A stretch of DNA of 64,000 bases from contig JAQGDQ010000317.1 in NCBI GenBank assembly GCA_030141605.1, positions 208,501-272,500 on the forward strand. Reading direction: 5' to 3'. The stretch comes from Tubiluchus corallicola (lineage: Eukaryota > Priapulida > Priapulimorpha > Priapulimorphida > Tubiluchidae). A program made the position numbers and the translations under genes. This document shows positions 51,601 through 62,250 of the stretch, one piece after another. The notes under the pieces are model-generated. The model was given only the letters and a program-made list of their open reading frames with translations. It searched no databases and had not been told where the DNA came from. How positions within the stretch are numbered: the first letter of the stretch is position 1; each line of letters starts with the position of its first letter.

Positions 51601-54600
51601 GCTTGTTTTCCAAAATGAGTGGAATGTTGCATTAATTTCCATAATTTGGTTTAACAGTGCAAAGCAAAAATTGCTACACATTTTGTTGTTGTTCATTAAG
51701 CTTTAAACTATAGATGTTTATGTTTTTTTGACAACTAAACAAGGATTGAATGTCGTCAGTATGAGTTATTTTTAATTAGGATGCTCATCTAATGTATTTT
51801 TAGGAAAGAAGTTGCTACCATACAACTAAAACAGAAAATACTGATCAGTAGTATTTTTTAAAAAATAAGTTTCTTTAAAATAGTAATGATTGTCACCATT
51901 GTTTTGTTCTCTGCATCTCAGGAAGGGCATGATGGATGAAGACAAGCGCGAGATTCGTCTGTTCCAAGAAGCATTTCTTGAGGATGGTGATTTGTGGACA
52001 GGTGGCAAAGGAAGACAACGACAGTTTCGATGGAAGAATGTTGGTATGCCTAGAAAAGTTTTTTTTAATGTATCTGTGTTTCAAATGATATAGTTATATT
52101 TAATTATAATTATGACAACTATAATCATAATGTAGTCATTGATTCATGCAGCTGTTTAAAATGTACAGTGTTAATTTTGAGGGCTTTGTTTCGCATTCAC
52201 CTTACATTTTATACAGAGTGTTTATGATTGTGTCACTTACAAAAAGACAAATAACACAAATTCAAATTGCATGTCTCATTTAGCCTAAGTTCAGCACAAG
52301 CTTCCTCACTGTTCATTTATTTTTTGTTTCAGACGATGATGGTAATGATGATTCTAAGAGAAACGATTCTGATGATGCTGACGATAACGAGAATGATAAT
52401 GATCAGGATTCTCAGTGGCGTAAAGCTAGATTTGAACGTGAACAATGGCTACAGGATAATAAAGTGAGATAACCACTAATTTTGCAGCCTTTTGTCCATT
52501 AGGCATCTAACTTCTTTCTAGCATTGTTTTTTTTTAAATGGTAGTTTTTGTGGTGCTTTTTATGCAGCTTAGCGCTCTGCAAATGAGAGCTGAACATTTA
52601 ATCAGGGCTTACTAAATGTACATGGACTGAAACATAGCTAAAACCATCGAGAATACTTCTCTAAGATTAGATGATGAACGAGGAGATTAGCCTTAGCAAT
52701 GTTTGAAAGTGTACATGTTCTCCTTAAATGTTGTAAATAGTGGGGGCAGGTAGATAAAACTGCCATAATGACTTTTTCTGAACCAGTCACCTACCCATTT
52801 ACTGAGCGAGCTTTGTGCTGCTCAACTTCAGTTACTAAGCAGGCACTGTGACTACTTTACTCAGTTATTCCATTTGCAAAATTTTGCAGTTTTAGCCAAT
52901 AAATATCTTGTCCTTTAATGCTGGATTACCATGTGAGTGTTTTGTGTAATCAGCTGTGTTAAGCTAATACAAAATGACTGAACACTGCAGGATGTAGACA
53001 ATTAGTTGTGAGGTTTTGAATTTTAATGAAAATAACATTTTCATTTGTTTATGTTATTGTTTATGGCGTGTGAATTTTTTAGATTGCAGTAGACAATGCA
53101 GCAGAAGAAGAAAATAGTCAGCTTTTGAAGTTGGCAAACAAGGTCCTCCTGAAAAGTAAAGGTACTAGAATAATAATAAAATTTATCATGGTCAATTAAT
53201 AATTGTAAATTTTTGTTCATTTGTCATAAAGACCAGTGTGGACCTAGAAAGATTTACCCTTTAACATCCCACTGCTGTTCTGCCCATTGATGTGGAGTGG
53301 AAAGTTTTGTGGGAAGGAAACTACTTGTGAAAGAAACTTGCTGAAAAGAAATGCGTCAAGAGTTCTCGAACTGGAAGGGACAAGAGCAGCGAGTTATTGA
53401 TTGCAAGCCGTATATCGTTATGCTTCCGAAACCATACATTTTCAGCCTGTGCTATTGACTTGCGTGATTAATCATATTTTGTTGTGTACTTTCTGTCTGA
53501 TGCCAGATTAATATTTATGGAGGTGCATAAGCAATCTAGACTTGAGTTAAATATATGAAATGGTAACATGTAGGCAAAATGAATATACACACTAAAAAGG
53601 ATAGGGAAAAAAGAGAAGAGGAGAGGAGAAAGAGATAAAATTGAGAGAGAAAAAGAGTGATGGTGGAAGGAAAGTGCTCATGCACAGAAGACGTAAACGC
53701 TTGACTAAAATTTAGCATTCCAACAATACCAAGGATTACAACTCAAACTTGTTTATTTATTTGCTTGTACTTCGTACATTTAAATGGATTGGTAGAATCA
53801 AATAAAGTTTGCTAATTATACCTTTTATTAACTTGAGTGATTGTGGCTGCATGTTAGTTAGATAAACGTGAATATTTATTACTTATCACATGTTCTGCTT
53901 GTGCATTGTAATAAAGCATTGCTAACTTGTTCTTATAATGAATTGAGGAATTATGATCATTTGCACATTTAATATTTTTATGAAGTTGCATGCATATGTG
54001 AATTACAGTTTAGAAAGTTCTGCATTTGTAACTTGTCAGGTGTTGATGATGGGTAAAACAGTCATTAAAAGTAGTTTTTAACTAAGTTATTGTATCAGAC
54101 ATTTTTGTACTGGCCATAGGTACTGCACCAAGTATCTACTAGTATTGTTGTTGTTTTTGTACTCACTTCATAAAATGTGCTAAGACTTTGTAATGAACGA
54201 CCAGCCAGTACATGTGCCCAGAAGAGTACTGGAATAATTTGTGCACTTTTTCTTGAAAAGGCACATAGCAAATAACAATTTGCAACAGTTATGACAACCA
54301 CATGTGCCTGTGCAGTAAATCTCTTTTTTTTACTACCAGGTATCTACAAATGGCGAAATATAGAAGTGTATCAATGTAGACAAAGTTAGACCAATTCATA
54401 ACTCAAGTCAAATGCCCCTTAGAGCCGTAGCAAAAACATTTAATTTTAATTATCGTAATTTGGTTTTGCCGTATGCAAAACGTGTCATTTCTTTAGTAAT
54501 CTCTGCAAATGATTGATATTTTTGGTTTGCACTTCATGTGAAAATTTTTTACTATGGCTGTTGTCGTGCGTTGTTTTAGAGCGAAGTGTGTCGCAGAAAC

Positions 54601-56948
54601 AAGCAGAAGCACCAAGTGATGAGAAGAAAAAAACATCAGCTACTCCAACTACTCCAAGCAAATTGTTTAGGTTAAATGTATGTACTGATGTTGTTTTTAT
54701 TTTTTATTTAACCCTTTCACTATGTAGTTACTTTTTAACAGGGCCTCTTTGGCTTTTGCACATTTGACAATAACTTCTTGTGGTGTGTTACTATAAAACA
54801 GAATCTTGTACATAAGCAAATAGCCATTTGTTATTAAGCACTAAAATTGAATATTAGTTTTATTTATACACATGCGCACACATCCGTGCACACATACATG
54901 CACTCCTGCATGCACACATGTGCACACCCACACAGATAAGCAAATACTTACATTTAGAAGCCAATTTTCACAAAAGTCATTACTAATCCATAATACGCAA
55001 TTATTTTATAAGAATGCAGAACAAGCGACTAAACATACGTTTCACTAACTATCAACAAGAAATTTTGTATGAGGACATATAGTATTATGGAATGCACCTG
55101 GCTTCAGACGCTAATTGGCTGGTTATCGTTACTTGTGAAGCAACTCCAATCACACGGCTATTAAACTTTTCTACAATGTTTTTGCATGGCCGTAGCAGCG
55201 AAATAAACAGACCTGGGTAACTGCGCTTAGTACTGAACTTGGGTGGCAGTGTGTGCCACCTTCCATAGTGAAAGGGTTAAACTTTCACTGGTCATATTGT
55301 TCAAATCCGAACACTTTATACTAAATTGTTATTTGCTTATGTTGTTTCTTAGTATAATGTGTTGCTGCAGCGTGAAATTATGTTCACTTAGGAGTGTTGT
55401 AATTACTACTGCTGTTTCTTTACTGTTAGAAGAAATTGTGAGTAGTTGACACTAATGATACCATAGTGCATGAAGTCACTTTTATGATAAAATCTTCAGC
55501 CCTTTGACAGTATGCTGTTTGCTTGTTACTGTAATATACAATCAGTTTGAAATAGATGTAAAGTAAGCAATTAAAGCAGTTAGCTCCTTTCAAAATTTAT
55601 CGGTAGGTGAGACACGTAGTAGTAGTCAATTTGCCGATATGTGCTACTAAAGCACTTACTTATTTGTAGAATTACTTGTATTCATGCAGGTATATTGTGA
55701 GAAATACGAAATGGGAGAAATGAGAAGAGCTGTGTTTGTGACCGATTGATTCTTTGTGTTTGATTTCACTTCTTTTTGAGGTGTTATTTATTCTATTTTT
55801 AGTCATACAAGGGCTCGTTTCTATCTCGAGGAAAAGACGCCTTGTCGAAACTTGCTGTAATGTATTCAAAAGGGGAATCAAATTTAAATGGGCCAAAGAA
55901 TTCTGGAAATTTCGTCTTTGCTGCTGTTTCTCCTGATACTAAAGTTACCAAAGCACAGGTAAATTTCTAATTACATGTTTTGGAACTACAAGGTCTGCTT
56001 AAGCTAATGCTGTGCATACAGTTTGATGCACTCTGCACATTCTCCTTTATTGCAATGCCACTGTTCATAGTTTGCAATCCTCTGCAGTCAGTGTAGTCTA
56101 ATGCTGCATTAAACCTGTCTATATTGGCATTGTGAACACTTGGTGTATTTTATATTTAACAATGTTACATATACTTGCATAGTCATTCTGCATACTTTTT
56201 GTACTTGACATTATATGTGACAGAGATTGATCTCTCTTGTCCTCATGTCCTATCTTACTGCTGTGGTGCTGTGCATAGTTAGCTGTGCTCTGTACATCCT
56301 GTTTGACTGCAGTGGCACTTCCAGCTTGTTGTACTCTACACATCATGTTTGACTGCATTGTCACTTACAGCTTGCTGTACTTTACACATCATGTTTGATT
56401 GCAGTCATAAATTCAGGTCACCGTGCTCTAACTATTCTGTCTGGATGCAGTGGCACTTACTGCTTGCTGTACTCTACACATCATGTTTGTTTGTAGTCAT
56501 ACAATCAGGTCACTGTACTCTACACATCATGTTTGATTGCAGTGGCACTTACAGCTCGCTGTACTCTACACCATGTTTGTTTGCAGTCATACAACCAGGT
56601 CACTGTACTGTACACATCTTGTTTGACTGCAGCACCACTTACAGCTAGCTGTATTTTACCTATCCTGTCTGGCCGGAGTTGCACTTTATAGTACCTGCCT
56701 GTGCAGTGGCCCAGTGCACAGTTTGGTATTCCTAACTATAAAGTCATTGTACGCAGTTGCTAACTGTTTGACAGAAAGACAGACAAACCTTTATATTTTG
56801 AAAATAATATTGCGAAATATTTTTATATTTCTAGGTGCTTCGCAGGTCTGCCAGCGTGCCAGCCGCCTCACAGCCATCTACAAAGAAGCCACGGTTAGAG
56901 CCGCCTGAAGCTACCATGTCTCAAAGTTCTATATTTGACCTTATGTAG
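36643..56948 (+). CDS. CLSPN: Claspin, replication checkpoint adaptor (22 exons, N-terminus not found)
   Basis: Exons: 36643-36751, 36867-36952, 37664-37760, 38197-38296, 38536-39507, 40165-40280, 40498-40682, 42029-42221, 42984-43157, 44691-44893, 45660-45826, 47140-47264, 47749-48024, 49590-49770, 49907-50257, 50948-51127, 51922-52043, 52333-52463, 53083-53161, 54580-54677, 55803-55958, 56835-56948. They sum to 4215 nt, 1404 residues plus stop, with every junction GT...AG and in phase. Recognised claspin blocks, in order: [31 protein letters not shown] with an acidic tract; [25 protein letters not shown]; three Chk1-binding repeats; [34 protein letters not shown] with [35 protein letters not shown]; and a C-terminal SSIFDLM. 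The protein links ATR to Chk1 at stalled forks. About 200 N-terminal residues present in the human protein are not visible upstream. Introns run from 115 to 1565 bp. The acceptor of exon 6 could alternatively be at 40152. Confidence 0.95.
40683..42028. other. Claspin intron 7
   Basis: Contains a perfect 8-bp inverted repeat with a 3-bp loop (aggataag-atc-cttatcct, 41416-41434); nothing else recognised. Confidence 0.5.
42541..42710. repeat. Diverged direct repeat in a claspin intron, about 100-bp period
   Basis: Two copies of about 70 bp resembling tattatttca...aagtatg.t.tattaaat...gttga.t.a.caagct.ttg.ta, starting near 42541 and 42641. Confidence 0.65.
43158..44690. other. Claspin intron 9
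   Basis: 1.5 kb, AT-rich; minus-strand ORF near 43.66-43.98 kb has no recognisable features. No repeat identified. Confidence 0.5.
45827..47139. other. Claspin intron 11
   Basis: 1.3 kb. An ORF at 46.23-46.45 kb ([17 protein letters not shown]) is bounded by neither good splice sites nor claspin homology, so I leave it as intron. Confidence 0.45.
47219..48011 (+). other. Three Chk1-binding (CKB) motifs of claspin
   Basis: Motif 1 ([14 protein letters not shown], 47219-47260) is at the end of one exon. Motifs 2 ([14 protein letters not shown], 47865-47906) and 3 ([13 protein letters not shown], 47973-48011) share the next. In vertebrate claspin the Ser/Thr after the Cys is phosphorylated and docks on the Chk1 kinase domain. 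Here all three have Ser, and all three have the conserved D-M-D-E-L core, including the third, which is less regular in human claspin. Confidence 0.92.
48129..48861. mobile_element. 733-bp pogo/Tc-like element with TA target, in a claspin intron
   Basis: Inverted ends CAGTAGGCGCCA.TTA.TAGACT are flanked by TA (48127-48128 and 48862-48863). The unit aattgactca or close variants (tagactcat, aattgtctca) recurs repeatedly inside both ends. The middle 450 bp shows no transposase frame I can recognise. It lies in the intron following the exon with CKB motifs 2 and 3. Confidence 0.85.
53162..54579. other. Claspin intron 19
   Basis: Contains a purine-rich ga/gag tract at about 53.59-53.67 kb; otherwise unremarkable. 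Confidence 0.5.
54867..54940. repeat. Degenerate CA-type microsatellite
   Basis: Alternating cacaca/catgcac units of acacatgcgcacaca type in a claspin intron. Confidence 0.8.
56259..56673. repeat. 46-bp minisatellite with two alternating unit types
   Basis: Units begin with tgcagt (or a variant) at 56308, 56354, 56400, 56446, 56492, 56538, 56582 and 56628. The spacing is exactly 46 bp except one 44-bp step caused by loss of two bases. Type A units contain ggcacttacagcttgctgta; type B contain catacaatcaggtcactgta. Both end with ctctacacatcatgtttg. From 56354 they run A,B,A,B,A,B,A. More diverged units extend leftward to about 56.0 kb. It lies in the last claspin intron. Confidence 0.9.
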
Positions 56949-58339
56949 GACACTAATTGTAATTTAACCGCTTTTTTGCATTGTTGATTTATCGTCATGT
57001 TATTTGAACTGGTAAAACAATGTTTTCTGTCTCTTCTAAACATGTGCATTGCATGGGTTATTATATTTACTTAGCAAATGTTTTTCCACTATTTATTCAA
57101 TATTCACCATTTAATGTCTAACATATGGTATTTATGCACATCATGTTATTGTTGATTGTGTAATTCAATTTGTAATCTGCAATTTTGCAAATGCTCGGCA
57201 TCACAAATGTTGCTTTATAAATTATGTTTGAATTTGGGAAAATAGCTCACACTTTATTAAATAAATTTGTTTTTTTTAATTAAATATTGTCACATTTCAC
57301 GTACGTAGTCTGTGAATATGATCAGTTTCGCTAGAATGCTGTTTTAATGAGAAATTAGGGGAAATGCTATTCTTATGCAATTAGCTTAAGTAGTCAAGTA
57401 GTTTCATTGTTTAAATGTTTAGTATTTGTGGTGGTAATTATTCTTGTATTCTTTAGAACCTTTACAAAGAGAAATTCGTTAAGGTAACCAGTAACGTGTT
57501 TCATAACCACAAATACATTTAATTTTGCTTGTGTGACAAATCCTTCTAATTTCTAGATACTTCTAAACATGATCTCTTCTAGATGGAATAACATCTACAG
57601 GAATTCTTGTTCATATTTAACTATTTCAAGGTATTTGCAGCTTGTTTCGTGCAGTCCTGTATATCTTACCTACGAATGCTCCTTAAGTGTTTTATAATGA
57701 GAAAATAAAATTATTAATGTGTATAATAAAATTAATGGTGTGGTTTTTGTTCTTTACAGAAATTTTTGGCCATTTTAGTACAGTTATATTTGCCTAACTG
57801 TAGAGTCCCCCAGGGGGAAGACAAAGCAATTATTCAGCTTGCGTGTTTGTTACCATTTATTTAGACTCTCTACATCGCGAAATTGTGTGATGTCAACGTT
57901 TACATTAGCTAAGTGATGATAAACAATCGACTGACAAATGACATACTTTTATATGGACAGGTAGTAAACAACACAACATAGAAACCAACTGTGCTATAGT
58001 TTAATACAAACAATAGTATTTACATGCATGCTTACATACATACATACGAGTTTTGTTTAATAAATAATTTCCTAGATGGTGCTAAACAATTGATAATACG
58101 TTTGCAGTACAAAATAATGTAAATAGAACAGTATTCACAAATTACCATTATTGGTAACTTGAACTCAAGCTGTGAAAAATTGAAATATTTTGGCTTGGAA
58201 ATTTACAATGTAAATGGCTAGATGTACTTATGGCAAGGAAACAAGGTTCAACTTCATGATGCAAAGACATTTAACGTGTTAAACAAAAATAAACACGAAT
58301 TAGAAATAAAATAACAAAATATTGAAGGTTTGTTGGGAA
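56949..58339. other. Claspin 3' UTR and intergenic DNA
   Basis: No further gene or repeat recognised apart from short cata repeats at about 58.03 kb. Confidence 0.5.
57260..57265 (+). promoter_or_regulatory. Candidate poly(A) signal of claspin
   Basis: AATAAA 312 bp after the claspin stop codon, followed by a T run. Another AATAAA-like cluster lies near 57.70 kb. Confidence 0.5.
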
Positions 58340-58344
58340 TAATC

Positions 58345-58520
58345 ACGGTTTGAATAGCGACCGAAGTTAAGCATGTGAAACGTGGTCAGTAAATGCTTGG
58401 ATGACTGCCGTGTTCAATAATTGTTCTGGGAATTTCAACAGCCATACGAGTTCTAGCTATACCTCCAGTGAGGGAGATTGTCTCATCTGTACTTGGATAA
58501 GACACTTCTACTGGTTCAGC
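58345..58520 (+). repeat. 5S rRNA-derived SINE-like sequence
   Basis: The stretch 58361-58413 follows the 3' half of 5S rRNA: cgaagttaagca, then tggtcagta, cttggatgactgccg. These correspond to the 5S box A, the intermediate element and box C region (GAAGCTAAGCA...TGGTTAGTA...CTTGGATGGGAGACCGCC). A gene-sized 5S copy is not present. The following sequence (ggataagacacttctactg) resembles tails seen on SINEs rather than 5S. A decayed SINE of the 5S-derived class is most likely; a lone 5S pseudogene is possible. Confidence 0.5.
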
Positions 58521-59787
58521 GTCTCATCTTATAGGCCTTGTCAATGATTTTGTTCCGGTCCTGCCACAACCATCCACTATAAGTATCCACTGAGTGCTGA
58601 ATTCCAGCAACGTGCACACTGTCTTTGGCCGTTAAATGCTCTAGTCTAATTTAAAACAATGAAAATCTGACTCACTGGTTCTGACTGGCCGAGCAATTGC
58701 CGTGCTGCCAATTAACTTATTGATTTTTGCTTAATTAAAAGCTGCCGTAGGTTTCTGCACAGTCTGGCTCTTCCATTGTTGGACCCTCGTTCGGTCATAC
58801 CGCACATTCCGGGATGCACACCTAACTAATTAGATTAATTTTTTATTTTAATTAATTTTGAGCTAGAAATTCCATAGCTGATTAATTATTTATAATAATG
58901 TTATTATCAAGATTATATTAATAATGTCGCCAACCCAAAATTAATTAAATTTTGCTCCCAAACTTGAAAGACAAGAAAAAAATGTAAATGTGGTCCAGGG
59001 TGTCTGCAATGTCCTTGGTTCAAATTGCATTTCTTCAAACATTTTCTCTTTTTTCAAATTTGGCATCAAAATGCAATTAATTTTGGGTTTGTAACATTAC
59101 ACTTACGAATATAATAGATTTTACGATGAATACATCCCTTCTCCGAGGGAATCCAATTATTTTTATCCTACCCCACACACTTTTGCACGTCAACATTCCT
59201 GTGAGAATTTTCACAGAATACCTCGGCCTTAAACACTTATGGCGATACAACGTTTCCAAGCTAAAAGGTATCAACATGGGCCGACCAAAATTTAAAAAAA
59301 ATGTTTTGTGATGATGCTATGGATAATATTTTGCATGTAACCTCAAAACTTTTCAATGCGCAGGTGCGCGTGCACAATGAAGCCACGTTATCTAGTCCAG
59401 CATTCATTTTAACCAAATTCGGCCATTATAACATTATCGCGTATAAACGTGTGGTAATTTTACGTGAAAAACTTTTTCTTTAGCACAATGTTGGAAGTCG
59501 GAATTTTGAAGATCGCACAACAAACGCTGATAATTAATCTTTGTTAAAGTGAACAAGTCGAATGTCGTGCTACTTGTTGATAAATTATTTCTTTTTAGCA
59601 TTTACTGGTAGGTTTTTTTAGATTATATTATTTAACATGTAATAAAAATTATGAAAAGTACACACGCAATTGACTACACATGCTTTTACTGTACATGTAT
59701 TATAAATTTAAACCATTCGTTAAAGTAGAAAAATTCGTTATGTTTACTGTTTAATGATCACTATCATTTTTCATGTTTCATTTTCAG
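58521..59787. other. Unassigned sequence before the receptor exons
   Basis: The signal-peptide exon of the receptor gene should lie here or further left. ORFs at 59.13-59.31 and 59.30-59.48 kb have no recognisable features and no convincing splice context. Confidence 0.45.
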
Positions 59788-61028
59788 TGATGATGAAAAC
59801 GGCTTGTGTACTCGATTTAAAAAGCATTGCAAAGCCAGGCCATGTGCGATGCTTTCAACATTCGCGCTATTATGAGTTATACACATGTTGTCTTCATAGC
59901 ATGGATAATCCTACAATGGAGTTTTACTTCAAAGAAACCAATGCCTGTGACCACAATAGCATGATGAGAAATGCAACAAAAAAGATGAAGATATATATAG
60001 GCGCCGTGCTGCCAATAGAAAAGCCAGCCAATAGGCCAGAACTATGGGTGTCTTCTGGACTTCTTTTTGGAGCTCTTTTAGCTTTACGAGACATCAACAT
60101 GAATGACCAGCTTCTGAGGGACTATGAATTGGAAATCGTTTTCGGAAACTCTGCTGTATGTATATTTGAAGCTTAAAGTTGTAATTGTACTTTGCTATGT
60201 AGTATTTGTATACGTAGATTCTAGAATTTTAGATAATTGGTTTTAAAAGTTGAAACTTTTTTCCTGGCACAGTAATCCTTATACATGGGCACACGCAAGA
60301 CAGATATTGTCCGTCCGTTATTGCCCACTTTTCGTCTTCTCTTATACTGGTACATAAATGGTCCATTCGCCCGCATGACCGCCTTATTGTTGTATAATGG
60401 ATACTAAAAGCTTTGCCCGCTTTACTAAAACTAAAGAGAATGCTAGCTTACATTATGAGTTGAATAATATTGATTTATATTGTGGATATACGTCGGTATG
60501 CAACCGCAGCAGCGTACTGTTCGTTAAAACATTTCTGTGTTGCTGCGTCATCTAGCGAACAAACAATGTAAAAAATGTAGCAACGATCTTTTCAATAATT
60601 GTCAAACAATGTAAAAAATGTAGCAACTATCTTTTAAATAATTGTCAGATGTACAAAAACAAAGGAAAAACCAATTTAAAACTTTGTGTTTCTTTGAAAA
60701 CAATGAGGCCAAAGGAACATTTTCAATTTTGTAGTTTACTAATCAGAGTAGTATTTGGTATGATTTATTAAAAGCTATAATGAAAGGAAGCATTCATGAA
60801 AGTAAAACAAAACTGTAGCTTTAGGTTTGTTTTAGTGCGAAGTTGGGAGAGGGATGAAAGTTCTATTTCAATTGCTCGTGGATACATCAGCTACTAAAAT
60901 TGCCATCTGGGAAGGAGGTTGCTCAAGTGTTGTCCTAGCTATAGGTGCTACGCAGTATTTCAATTTAATTATGGTGAGTAGTACCAAACCGGTAGCAAGC
61001 GGTTTCAGCAACGATGAAGGTTTCAGCC
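59788..61028 (+). CDS. GABA-B-receptor-like class C GPCR, part of the ligand-binding domain
   Basis: Two exons, 59788-60155 and 60836-61028, meet in phase 0 to give GNSA|CEVGRGMKVL. The first has a Cys-containing N-terminal segment. It then shows the start of a periplasmic-binding-like Venus-flytrap domain: KIYIGAVLPIEKP, FGALLALRDINMN and LLRDYELEIVFGNSA. The second holds the family hallmark ATKIAIWEGGCSSVVLAI and FNLIMVSSTKP, matching the GCSSV...WNLI..SY segment of GABA-B subunits. The second exon is ended at the strong GTAAGT after 61028; a weaker GTGAGT exists at 60974. The first exon is entered with one carried base. The signal peptide exon and the rest of the gene (remaining flytrap lobe, seven membrane segments) are not seen in the 3 kb to the right, which is filled with transposons. 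It may be a gene with long introns or a truncated copy. Confidence 0.75.
60560..60645. repeat. 43-bp tandem duplication
   Basis: caaacaatgtaaaaaatgta followed by gcaac.atctttt.aataattgt occurs twice back to back (60560-60602, 60603-60645) with two to three differences. It lies in the receptor intron. Confidence 0.9.
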
Positions 61029-62049
61029 GTAAGTTTTGAGTTTACTCTGTTTGCGCAAATGTGTTATTTTTTTTTATCGCAATATATCTACATGATTTAC
61101 AGCCGTACGCCTTGTTATCGCTTTCAACAATTGCGACTTAACCATTTAAGTCATGTTTGAAGTTGTAGATAACTCACTTTGTAGAACAAGAATACACAAC
61201 TATACTACATATTTGCACAAAACTGAAAAGTATTTATTAGACTACATATGTAGAATGACTGCTACACTGAACACTGAGAACAAGAGTGTCCTGCACTGAA
61301 CACTGAGAGTTAGATAGTGACTAGAAAGTAAATCCAGTCAGTATATATAGGTATAGGTGATTATGCAAACTTGGCTTCACAAAAACCATTACTGTAAAAT
61401 AGGGAGAGATCCAGTGAATGCATCGTACAATTATACTGGGTGAGTTTAGCTAGTAAAATGTAAAAGGATTAGTTCATAGATGGCAGCACCTAAAAATATA
61501 CAATTACAATTTCCACACTAATGTCCAACATTTTAAAACAACGAGATTGTAAGTTCGTACAAAGTTGACAATAGCTACTAGACTTTTTTGTTTACAAGTT
61601 TTAGTTATCGTTTTCTAATACTGTGACAGGCTTTCCTACAAAGGTGTGAAAAATGTGGCAATGATAAATTTACACTCATGTCAGAAGCACTACAATCATA
61701 TGATAATCTACATAGCTTCATGATACCATTATTTTATGCAACCGGTGTTTTGTTAAAGACAATACTGTCAAATTTAGTCCATAATGGCATCCAATAAAAA
61801 TTACAACAATATTACAAAATTACAACGTAAAAAGTTATAATTTAACGTAATTTAAAGTAATGGTAACAGTAGCCTGTTCATTACCACACTACATCTTTCA
61901 TTCTTTCTCCACTCCTTATAGAGCATTTCCCAGCAGTACCCCATCAATTTTACTAACCAGGCCTCATGTTGTTTAACATTGGTCACTAATACACGTACAC
62001 ACAGGGGATTACTCCCTGCACACCTAGCTAATTTTCAAGGATAATCGAC
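61029..62049. other. Unassigned sequence after the receptor exons
   Basis: No exon continuing the receptor was found. A short direct repeat (ctgaacactgaga) occurs at 61.26-61.31 kb. Confidence 0.45.
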
Positions 62050-62052
62050 TAA

Positions 62053-62247
62053 AGCGGCGTGTACCATACATCCGGAATGCATTATGAGTTATTGCCTATT
62101 CAGTGGCGTATAAATAATCCCATAAGAATAACTGCAGAAAAAATGACGCAAAAACGCAGAGCTAATAAACGAGTTCATTGGAAACAATATAAAGCGATTT
62201 TTATGCAGTAGCTACCAATGCATTCCGAATGCCTGGTAGACGCCGCT
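62053..62247. mobile_element. 195-bp MITE with TAA target duplication
   Basis: The inverted ends agcggcgtgtacca and (right, inverted) agcggcgtctacca match at 13 of 14 bases. The repeat extends inward through catacatccggaatgcatt against aggcattcggaatgcatt. TAA flanks both ends (62050-62052, 62248-62250). A 3-bp TAA/TTA target points to PIF/Harbinger-type elements. Confidence 0.8.
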
Positions 62248-62250
62248 TAA

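Noticed and set aside
56349-56648. 99-codon Cys/Ser/Thr-rich ORF
   Set aside because: It is the translation of the 46-bp minisatellite, whose length is not a multiple of three; not a gene.
60836-60973. Shorter version of the second receptor exon ending at GTGAGT
   Set aside because: The reading frame beyond 60973 continues with SSTKP...SNDEGFS, which fits the family, and reaches a stronger GTAAGT donor at 61029.
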